Of a stretch of DNA of 64,000 nt, positions 50,141-57,030 are shown one piece after another. The stretch is from positions 2,914,001-2,978,000 of the forward strand of contig NZ_AP022618.1 in assembly GCF_010731615.1 (NCBI RefSeq), written 5' to 3'. Position 1 is the stretch's first letter; every line of letters starts with the position of its first letter. The translations under genes were made by a program, and so were the position numbers. Origin of the DNA: Mycolicibacterium insubricum. Its GTDB lineage: Bacteria > Actinomycetota > Actinomycetes > Mycobacteriales > Mycobacteriaceae. The notes under the pieces are model-generated. The model saw only the letters and a list, made by a program, of their open reading frames with translations, made no database searches and was not told the DNA's origin.

Positions 50141-51343
50141 ATGACGACAACGGCAAAGCACAAGATCCTCATCGTCGGCGGCGGGACCGCGGGGATCACC
50201 GTCGCGGCCCGGCTGCTGCGCAAGGGTGAGACCGACGTCGCCGTCGTCGAGCCCGCCGACCAGCACTACTACCAGGCGATGTGGACGCTGGTCGGCGGCG
50301 GCCGGGCCGATGTCAACAGCACCGAGCGGTCCGAGGCGTCCGTCATGCCGAAGAAGGCGACCTGGATCCGCAACTCCGCGGTCGCCTTCGACCCGGACAA
50401 CAACGTCGTCGAATGCGCCGACGGCGCCCGCTACGCCTACGACGCACTGATCGTCTGCCCGGGCATCCAGCTGGACTGGGCAGCCACCGAGGGCCTGCCC
50501 GACGCCATGACCAAGCAGGGGGTGGCGTCCAACTACGGGTTCGACCTGGCGCCCAAGACCTGGGAGCTGATCCGCAATACCCGCTCGGGCACCGCGGTGT
50601 TCATGATGCCGTCGGGCCCGATCAAGTGCGCCGGAGCGCCGCAGAAGATCGCGTACCTGGCCGCCGACCACTGGCGCAAGGCCGGCGTGCTGAACAACAT
50701 CGACATCCACCTGGTGCTGCCGACCCCGCGGACGTTCGGCATCCCGGCGATCGCCGACAGCCTGGACAAGGTGGCGGCGGCCTACGGCATCAACGTGCAC
50801 ACCGAGTCCGAGATCACCGGCATCGACGCCGACTCCCGCAAGGTGACCATCAGCACCCTGGGCCCGTCGGGTACCCCGGGCACACTGGATTTCGACATGC
50901 TGCATGCGGTGCCGCGCCAGTCCGCCCCGGACTGGATCAAGACCAGCCCGCTGGCCACCGGTGAGACCACCGGCTACGTCGAGGTGGACAAGCACACCCA
51001 CCAGCACGTTCGCTACCCGAACGTGTTCGCCCTGGGCGACGCCGGGTCGACGCCGAACTCAAAGACCGGTGCGGCCATCCGCAAGCAGGCGCCCGTCGTC
51101 GTGGAGAACGTGCTGGCGCAGCTGGCCGGCCGCCCGCTGACCGGCAGCTACAACGGGTACGCGTCCTGCCCGATCGTCACCTCCGGCCACGACATGCTGC
51201 TGGCGGAGTTCGACTACGACTTCAACGTCACCCCGACGTTCCCGGGCCTGAACCCGGTCACCCCGCACCGGGCCTACTGGTACCTCAAGCGCTACGGGCT
51301 GCCGTTCATGTACTGGAACCTGATGCTCAAGGGCCTCGCCTGA
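50141..51343 (+). CDS. Sulfide:quinone oxidoreductase-like FAD protein
   Basis: 400 residues: FAD motif ILIVGGGTAGITVAARLL (~9-26), YYQAMWTLVGGG (~46), the conserved Cys in GPIKCAGAPQK (~165), a second FAD contact NVFALGDAGSTPNSKTGAA (~297) and a C-terminal Cys in YASCPIVTS (~347). The two cysteines fit the redox-active pair of SQR. It oxidises sulfide to persulfide and passes electrons to quinone. It starts 26 bp after the persulfide dioxygenase, forming a sulfide-detoxification operon. A copy of the dispersed palindromic element begins 1 bp after its stop. Confidence 0.88.
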   Translation: MTTTAKHKILIVGGGTAGITVAARLLRKGETDVAVVEPADQHYYQAMWTLVGGGRADVNSTERSEASVMPKKATWIRNSAVAFDPDNNVVECADGARYAYDALIVCPGIQLDWAATEGLPDAMTKQGVASNYGFDLAPKTWELIRNTRSGTAVFMMPSGPIKCAGAPQKIAYLAADHWRKAGVLNNIDIHLVLPTPRTFGIPAIADSLDKVAAAYGINVHTESEITGIDADSRKVTISTLGPSGTPGTLDFDMLHAVPRQSAPDWIKTSPLATGETTGYVEVDKHTHQHVRYPNVFALGDAGSTPNSKTGAAIRKQAPVVVENVLAQLAGRPLTGSYNGYASCPIVTSGHDMLLAEFDYDFNVTPTFPGLNPVTPHRAYWYLKRYGLPFMYWNLMLKGLA

Positions 51344-51344
51344 C

Positions 51345-51423
51345 GGGCGGTTCGGCAAGCGTGGGCGGAGTTGGCGCGAGCGCAGCGAGTGCCGGCGGAG
51401 CCGGAGTGCAGCCGGCACCGCCC
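51345..51423 (+). repeat. Dispersed palindromic 3'-end element, copy D
   Basis: Runs from GGGCGGTTCGGC to CCGGCACCGCCC, 79 bp, starting right after the SQR stop and in its sense direction. It keeps GCGAGCGCAGCGAGTGCCGGCGGAGCCG, as in copy C, but has a diverged CGGAGTGCAGCC segment. Confidence 0.85.
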
Positions 51424-51565
51424 GCGACTAAACCGGGCCGAGCGGCCCCGGTGACCCCCGCGATGCGCGCCTGAGACCTCCCCTGGCTCCAGCGGTCGCA
51501 ACCACGACCTACTGACCAGCGGATACGCCGCGAAATGTGGCCTGGCTCAACTTGATGACTGCGCG

Positions 51566-52234
51566 GTGAGCGCTGACACAAATTTTGACTGGGTCAAAAA
51601 AACCCGCCTAGCGTCGATCGGCATGTATGTCCTTGCCTCACTTCTGACCTTGGTTAATCAGGTGTCCGGCACTCCGTACATCTCCGGCGGCGACACCCCG
51701 CGCGGTACGGACTGCTCGGGCCTCGCGTCCTGGGTGGCGAACGCCGCATCCGGGCGCCCCGTCTTCGGCAACCGGTTCAACACCGGCAACCAGGAAGCGG
51801 CACTGCTGGCTCGCGGCTTCAAGTACGGCACCGCGCCCAATGCGCTGGTGATCGGCTGGAACAGCGGCCACACCGCCGTCACCCTGCCCGACGGCACCCC
51901 GGTGTCCAGCGGCGAGGGCGGTGGCGTGAAGGTCGGTGGCGCCGGTGCCTACCAGCGCGGCTTCAACCACCACATGTACCTACCGATGTCCGAGCTGCCC
52001 GAGGGTGCGCTCGACGGTGTTCCGGCTGACGCTCCGGCCGAGGCGCCCGCCCCGGCGCCGATGTTCGTGACGGTGTCCAACAACGAGCCCGCCCCCGAAC
52101 CCGTCGTCGAGCCCGCTCCGGAGCCGTTCGTGGCGCCCGCCCCCGAACCGGTCGTCGAACCGGCTGCCGAGCAGTTCCCGGCACCGGAGGCCCCGGGCGC
52201 TCCCGTGGCCCCCGAGGCCGGTCCGATCGTCTGA
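51566..52234 (+). CDS. NlpC/P60-like protein with Pro/Glu/Ala tail
   Basis: 222 residues. A compact cysteine-peptidase-like core (~30-145) has TDCSGLASWVANA (Cys) and SGHTAVTLPDG (His), the order of catalytic residues in NlpC/P60 peptidases. A disordered tail follows with repeats of PAPEPVVEPAPEPF. The N-terminus has one hydrophobic stretch (IGMYVLASLLTLVNQV) that could be a poor signal or a membrane anchor. GTG 51566 is used; ATG 51624 is possible. Peptidoglycan hydrolysis is inferred, and similar domains occur in phage proteins. Confidence 0.7.
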   Translation: MSADTNFDWVKKTRLASIGMYVLASLLTLVNQVSGTPYISGGDTPRGTDCSGLASWVANAASGRPVFGNRFNTGNQEAALLARGFKYGTAPNALVIGWNSGHTAVTLPDGTPVSSGEGGGVKVGGAGAYQRGFNHHMYLPMSELPEGALDGVPADAPAEAPAPAPMFVTVSNNEPAPEPVVEPAPEPFVAPAPEPVVEPAAEQFPAPEAPGAPVAPEAGPIV

Positions 52235-52243
52235 CGCGCCGGA

Positions 52244-52296
52244 GGCATTTGAGCGGGCTGGGTCACAGTTGAAACCGCCCGACCTGCTCAAATGCC
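52244..52296. terminator. Hairpin after the NlpC/P60-like gene
   Basis: GGCATTTGAGC (52244-52254) and GCTCAAATGCC (52286-52296) are perfect 11-bp inverted arms around a 31-bp loop, 10 bp after the stop codon. No U-run follows. Confidence 0.5.
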
Positions 52297-52350
52297 CCGG
52301 ATCAGACATCAGACGCGGTTCGCGGTTGCAAAATGGGACGTCGTACCGTT

Positions 52351-52356
52351 TATGGT
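52351..52356 (+). promoter_or_regulatory. -10 hexamer TATGGT of the GH16 gene, leaderless
   Basis: TATGGT (TANNNT) ends 6 nt before GTG 52363 in an AT-rich patch, with no Shine-Dalgarno sequence. This supports GTG 52363 over the in-frame ATG 52333. Confidence 0.45.
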
Positions 52357-52362
52357 TTAGCG

Positions 52363-53193
52363 GTGTCTGAGGTAGATCGTCGAAGCATGATGTTGATGTC
52401 CGGGTTCGGCATCCTGGCGGCCGCAGTGGCGTCCCCCAAGGCTTTCGCCAGCCCGAACGCCCCGCTGCCGGCCGAGCCGCCGCGTGGCAACACCGGGGGA
52501 TTCCTGTGGTCCGACGAGTTCGACGGCCCGGCCGGTTCGGCCCCCGATCCGTCCAAGTGGATGATCTCCAACGCCCGCGAGACCATCAAGAACCCGGTGT
52601 TCTGGGACCGCCCGGAGAACATGGGCCAGTACCGCAACTCGCGGGACTACGTGTTCCTCGATGGCAACTCCAACCTGGTGATCCGGGCGATCCGCAACGG
52701 CAACAAGTACACCAGCGGCAAGGTCACCGGCCTGTGGCAGGGCGGGATCGGCACCACCTGGGAAGCCCGGATCAAGTTCGACTGCCTGACCGACGGCGCC
52801 TGGCCGGCCTGGTGGCTGCACAACGAGGTTCCCGGCGGCGAAGTCGACCTGATCGAGTGGTACGGCAACCGCGACTGGCCCTCGGGCACCACCGTGCACG
52901 GCAACCTCTACGGCGATGCCTTTGAAACCCAGCCGTACCCGGTCGACAGCGCCTGGCACACCTGGCGCTGCACCTGGGACCAGAACGGCATGTACTTCTG
53001 GCAGGACTACGCCACCGGCAAGGAGCCCTACTTCACCGTCCCGGCCTTCTCACTGGACCCGTGGCCGTTCAACCTGCCCGACTTCACCATGGCCCCCGTG
53101 CTGAACCTGGCCGTGGCCGGCAGCGGCGGCGGCGACCCCGCCGGCGGCAGCTACCCCGCCCAGATGCTCGTCGACTGGGTCCGCGTCTTCTAG
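52363..53193 (+). CDS. Secreted glycoside hydrolase family 16 protein (Rv0315-like)
   Basis: 276 residues. The N-terminus has DRRSMMLMSGFGILAAAVASPKAFA, a signal peptide with twin arginines that may use the Tat route. The GH16 fold follows: FLWSDEFDG, LVIRAIRNG, the catalytic EVDLIE motif (nucleophile and acid/base Glu) in GGEVDLIEWYGN (~165), WHTWRCTWDQNGMYFW and a C-terminal MLVDWVRVF. It would cleave beta-1,3-glucans or related polymers outside the cell. Followed by a strong terminator. Confidence 0.9.
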   Translation: MSEVDRRSMMLMSGFGILAAAVASPKAFASPNAPLPAEPPRGNTGGFLWSDEFDGPAGSAPDPSKWMISNARETIKNPVFWDRPENMGQYRNSRDYVFLDGNSNLVIRAIRNGNKYTSGKVTGLWQGGIGTTWEARIKFDCLTDGAWPAWWLHNEVPGGEVDLIEWYGNRDWPSGTTVHGNLYGDAFETQPYPVDSAWHTWRCTWDQNGMYFWQDYATGKEPYFTVPAFSLDPWPFNLPDFTMAPVLNLAVAGSGGGDPAGGSYPAQMLVDWVRVF

Positions 53194-53209
53194 GACCCGC
53201 TCTGCTTCG

Positions 53210-53245
53210 GTGAAGCCGGCTGCGCCTCTGCGTAGCCGGCTTCAC
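53210..53245 (+). terminator. Intrinsic terminator of the GH16 gene
   Basis: A perfect 12-bp stem GTGAAGCCGGCT/AGCCGGCTTCAC is extended inward by a G-U and three G-C pairs to a CTCT loop (16 pairs in all), 17 bp after the stop. The tail is TGTATTG. Confidence 0.75.
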
Positions 53246-53581
53246 TGTATTGCGACGGGCCCGCTGAGCCGACTGGCCGATCGCCATGGTGATCGGGGCA
53301 CCGGCTGACGGGGGGATTCTGAGCTGGTCGCTGAGGTGTGTGCATTTGTGATCCAATGTGCTCGATCGTGAGCGCGTGATGTTGCCTTGGGAGTGGGCGC
53401 GGTGGTGACCGGCGTTGGTTGGCGGTGGTGTGTGGCCTCGCGTGATCGGCGCCTCCGATGTCGGACCCATCTGCTTGCATGCTGGTTATGGACCATGGTG
53501 GGCGGATGCGAGTGGTTGCGGAGATTACCGCCACCACACACGGCGGCACCAGTGCGGTGGCTGCGGTGGGGGCCGGTGGCA
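53246..53581. other. Gap upstream of tnpB, no gene supported
   Basis: 336 bp between the GH16 terminator and the tnpB start. It should contain the left end of the TnpB element if one is intact, but I could not identify an end or a tnpA remnant. The tnpB frame stays open to 53387 but that part does not look like TnpB. Confidence 0.4.
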
Positions 53582-55045
53582 GTGGCGAGGTTTGAGATTC
53601 CCGAGGGGTGGACGGTCCAGGCGTATCGGTTCGCGCTGGATCCGACGCCGGTGCAGTTGCGGGCGTTGGCGTCTCATGCCGGTGCGGCACGGTTCGCGCA
53701 CAATCACATGCTGGCGTTGGTGAAATCGGTGATGGATCAGCGGGCCGCCGAACGTTCCTATGGCATCCCCGAGGATCAGTTGACGCCGGCGCTGCGGTGG
53801 TCGTTGCCGGCGTTGCGCAAGGTGTGGAATGCCCGCAAGGATCAGGTGGCGCCGTGGTGGGCGCAGAACTCGAAGGAGGCCTACAACAGCGGCCTGGATG
53901 GGTTGGCCCGCGGCCTGGACGCGTGGTCGAAGTCCCGCACGGGCCGCCGGGCCGGGAAACCGGTCGGATTCCCGCGGTTCAAAACCGCGCGTGCTCGGCG
54001 GTCGGTGCGGTTCACCACCGGTGTGATTCGGGTTGAGGCTGATCGTCGCCATGTCAGCCTGCCGCGCCTGGGTGCGATCCGTACCCATGAGTCGACCCGC
54101 AAGCTCGCCCGCCGGATCGAGTTGGGCACAGCCCGGATCTTGTCGGCGACCGTGGGTCAAGACAGTGCCGGGCGCTGGTACTGCGCGTTGCAGGCCATCG
54201 TGGCCGCCAAGACCCGACCCGCGCATGCACGCCGGTCGATGCACCCGGTGGTCGGTGTCGATGTCGGGGTGAAAGCCGATGCCCTGCTGGTCGTGGCGAG
54301 TCCCGACGGGATCGAGGTCGACCGGATCCGGGCACCGAAGTCCTTGAGTGCCGCGCAGTCCCGGTTGCGGGTGTTGGGGCGCCGCGCCGCCCGCCAGCAC
54401 GGCCCCTACGATCCGGTCACCAAGACCCGACAGACTCCGTCGAAGCGGTGGCGCAAAACTGCGGCCCGCATCGGGCGCACCCATGCCCGCGCGGCGGCGG
54501 TGCGCCGTGATGTCCTGCACAAGGCCACCACTCGGCTGGCCCAGCAGCACCAGATTGTGGTCGTCGAAACGCTGAACGCGGCCGGGATGCGCGCCACAGG
54601 TGGGGCCCGTAAGCGGGGTCTCAACCGCGCCCTGGCTGATGCTGCCCTGGCCGAGATCCGGCGGATGCTGGGCTACAAGTCTCGCTGGTACGGTTCCACG
54701 TTGGTGGAGGCGGACCGGTTTTTCCCGTCGTCGAAGACCTGTGTGGCGTGTGGGAGGCGAAAGCCAAACCTCACCCTCGCCGACCGGACCTTCATCTGTG
54801 ACGACTGCGACGCACCCCCGATTGATCGTGATCTGGGTGCTGCGATCAACCTCGCCCGACTCGGCGAACCCCGTACCCGGGGTGAACAGAGTCCCGCCGG
54901 GAGTGGCCCGGCGGCAGGACGTGGAGCCACGCGTGAGACCGAAACCGCGCCAGCGGGTGCGGCAGCAGGCTGCGAAGCGTCAACCCCGCACCACCAGCTG
55001 GTGGATCAGACGGGGACCGCCTCACCACAAGGCGAGGCTGCCTAA
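53582..55045 (+). CDS. tnpB: TnpB, RNA-guided transposon nuclease (IS1341/IS605 OrfB type)
   Basis: 487 residues. The N-terminal helical/REC part starts VQAYRFALDPTPVQLRALASHAGAARFAHN. The RuvC-like acidic residues are D227 (VGVDVG), E329 (VVVETLN) and D415/D417 (IDRDLGAAINLA). Between the last two is a Zn ribbon CVACGRRKPN...CDDCD. All expected catalytic and zinc residues are present, so it looks active. No tnpA is near. The C-terminal ~60 residues are low-complexity and probably overlap the omega-RNA. Its stop overlaps the next gene's ATG (TAATG). GTG 53582 is the likely start. Confidence 0.92.
   Translation: MARFEIPEGWTVQAYRFALDPTPVQLRALASHAGAARFAHNHMLALVKSVMDQRAAERSYGIPEDQLTPALRWSLPALRKVWNARKDQVAPWWAQNSKEAYNSGLDGLARGLDAWSKSRTGRRAGKPVGFPRFKTARARRSVRFTTGVIRVEADRRHVSLPRLGAIRTHESTRKLARRIELGTARILSATVGQDSAGRWYCALQAIVAAKTRPAHARRSMHPVVGVDVGVKADALLVVASPDGIEVDRIRAPKSLSAAQSRLRVLGRRAARQHGPYDPVTKTRQTPSKRWRKTAARIGRTHARAAAVRRDVLHKATTRLAQQHQIVVVETLNAAGMRATGGARKRGLNRALADAALAEIRRMLGYKSRWYGSTLVEADRFFPSSKTCVACGRRKPNLTLADRTFICDDCDAPPIDRDLGAAINLARLGEPRTRGEQSPAGSGPAAGRGATRETETAPAGAAAGCEASTPHHQLVDQTGTASPQGEAA
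54870..55043 (+). ncRNA. Possible omega-RNA region at the 3' end of tnpB
   Basis: By analogy with known TnpB systems the guide-scaffold RNA covers the 3' part of the ORF up to the element's right end. Here 54870-55043 is GC-rich with several short inverted pairs, the last being GCCTCACC-ACAA-GGCGAGGC (55019-55038) just before the stop. If the right end is near 55043, the guide would be the DNA directly after it. The boundaries are a guess. Confidence 0.3.
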
Positions 55046-56679
55046 TGAACAAGCGGACTCACATTCGCTCACCAAAAGGCAACGGATTCTGGGTGGACGG
55101 GACACCGTTCGGGCGTTACCGGCTGATCGAGCTGCTCGGCCGCGGCGGTATGGGCGAAGTGTGGCGGGCCCATGACACCAACACCGACCGCATCGTCGCC
55201 GTCAAGGTCCTGCCCGCCCAGCTGGCCACCGACCCCAACTTCGAGCAACGCTTCCGCCGCGAAGCGCACGCCGCCGCGCGGCTGCACCACCCGCACATCG
55301 TCCCGATCCACGACTACGGCGAAATCGACGGCCGCCTCTACGTCGACATGGCGCTGATCGACGGCCACGACCTGGCCGGTGAAATCGCCGCAGGCCCCCT
55401 CGATCCCGCCCGCGCGGTCACGATCATCGAACACATCGCCGGAGCACTACAAGCCGCCCACCGCGCCGGACTCGTGCACCGCGACGTCAAACCGTCCAAC
55501 ATCCTGCTCGACGTCGACGACAACGCCTACCTCATCGACTTCGGCATCGCCCGCGCCGCCACCGACTCGGCGTTAACCGGCACCGGCAACACCCTGGGCA
55601 CCGTCAACTACATGGCACCCGAACGCTTCACCAGCGACGACATCGACCACCGCTCCGACATCTACGCCCTGACCTGCGTCCTCTACGAAGCACTCACCGG
55701 AACCCGCACCTTCCCCGGCGACACCCTGCAACGCCAGATCGCCGGCCACATCAATACCCCGCCCCCGCAACCATCCGCCGTCGGCCTGTCCCCCGCCTTC
55801 GACACCGTCATCGCCACCGGCCTGGCCAAAGAACCGGAACAGCGATACCAAAACGCCAAAGACCTCGCCACCGCGGCCCGCAACGCGCTGGCCGCACCCG
55901 CCCAACCATCAACCCAGGCCGTGGAACAACCGGCCCCCTTGCCCGAGCAAGCCATTGCCGCAGCACCGACGACCGTGATCGCCGAACCCCCGGTCTCCGC
56001 CTGGCAAGGCCCACCCACCCAACACATCGCCAAGCCCGTGGGCGAGCCAGCACCGAGCCCGGCCGCCGCCGAGCCACCCGCACCGGCCGGACCGCAACCG
56101 CCGAAGAAATCCCGCCGAAAACTCCCGCTCCTCGGCGCAGCAGCAGCGGTAGTGCTGCTCGTCGTCGGCATCGCCACCGCCGTGAATGAGACTTCACACA
56201 AGCCGGGGTCCTACGGCGAACAAGTGGCCCTGCCCTTCACCGGCCTCCGACGTCCTTCGGGAGTGGTCGTCGACGCCGGCGGCAATGTCTTCGTCACCGA
56301 TTTCGCCAACCGCCGGGTGCTCGAACTCGACGCCGTCACCAACTCCCAGATCGAAATCCCCCTCAACGAACGGTTCAGTTCCCCATTCGGAATTGCCCTC
56401 GACGCGACACGCAGCACCGCCATCATCGTCACCGACCCCGGAAACAATCGAGTTGTCGAGATCGAAGCCGACACTCACCGCCAAAGTGACCTGCCCTTCA
56501 CCGGATTCGCTGATCCGGAGGGCGTCGCCGTCGACGGCAGCGGCAATATTTACGTCGTCAACGCAGGCACCAGCAAGGCAGTCAGGCTCGACCGCGGCGC
56601 GTCCATCCCCACGGAATTGGATTTCACCGGGTTGAGCGTGCCCGGCGGCGTAGCCGTCGACACCAACGGCAATGTCTAA
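55045..56679 (+). CDS. PknD-like Ser/Thr kinase, truncated by a nonsense codon in its NHL propeller
   Basis: 544 residues to the TAA at 56677. The Hanks kinase domain (~22-285) is complete: GRGGMGEV, VAVKVL, HRDVKPSN, DFG, MAPER. A Pro-rich linker and a transmembrane helix (LPLLGAAAAVVLLVVGIA, ~359-376) follow, then an outer NHL beta-propeller resembling PknD. Blades 1-3 and half of blade 4 are read before the stop (TNGNV-stop, where sister blades have NVY or NLY). The same frame stays open beyond it for two and a half more blades. The ATG overlaps the tnpB stop, so the native N-terminus may be altered; GTG within GFWVDG is an alternative. Confidence 0.85.
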   Translation: MNKRTHIRSPKGNGFWVDGTPFGRYRLIELLGRGGMGEVWRAHDTNTDRIVAVKVLPAQLATDPNFEQRFRREAHAAARLHHPHIVPIHDYGEIDGRLYVDMALIDGHDLAGEIAAGPLDPARAVTIIEHIAGALQAAHRAGLVHRDVKPSNILLDVDDNAYLIDFGIARAATDSALTGTGNTLGTVNYMAPERFTSDDIDHRSDIYALTCVLYEALTGTRTFPGDTLQRQIAGHINTPPPQPSAVGLSPAFDTVIATGLAKEPEQRYQNAKDLATAARNALAAPAQPSTQAVEQPAPLPEQAIAAAPTTVIAEPPVSAWQGPPTQHIAKPVGEPAPSPAAAEPPAPAGPQPPKKSRRKLPLLGAAAAVVLLVVGIATAVNETSHKPGSYGEQVALPFTGLRRPSGVVVDAGGNVFVTDFANRRVLELDAVTNSQIEIPLNERFSSPFGIALDATRSTAIIVTDPGNNRVVEIEADTHRQSDLPFTGFADPEGVAVDGSGNIYVVNAGTSKAVRLDRGASIPTELDFTGLSVPGGVAVDTNGNV

Positions 56680-56988
56680 CTCAGTGAAGTACGCGGAGGC
56701 CGGGTTCTCAAACTGGCCAACCGTGGTACCGCCCCGACCGAGCTGCCGTTGACCGGCCTCCGTCACCCCTTCGGTCTGGCCGTCGACACCAACGGAAATC
56801 TCTATGTCACGGACAACTCCGACACTGGCGACGGCCGAGTCCTCAGGCTCGACCTCGGTACCGGCGCGCAAAGCGAGCTTCCCTTCACCGGCATCGGCAC
56901 TGCGTTCGGCGTCGCCGTCGATGCGTCCGGGAACGTCTATGTTGCCGATTCCGACAACAACCAAGTCCTCAAGCTGCCCGTCGAATAG
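56680..56988 (+). pseudogene. C-terminal blades of the PknD-like propeller, beyond the nonsense codon
   Basis: In frame with the kinase, this stretch reads the end of blade 4 (GGRVLKLANRG), blade 5 (GLRHPFGLAVDTNGNLYVTD) and blade 6 (GIGTAFGVAVDASGNVYVAD), ending LKLPVE-stop. No start codon or Shine-Dalgarno sequence is convincing, so it is a stranded 3' end unless the TAA is suppressed. With it, the propeller would have the usual six blades. Confidence 0.8.
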
Positions 56989-57030
56989 CAGGCTGCTCGC
57001 CGACGTCACCGCCGACGAGCAGCCCCGCCG

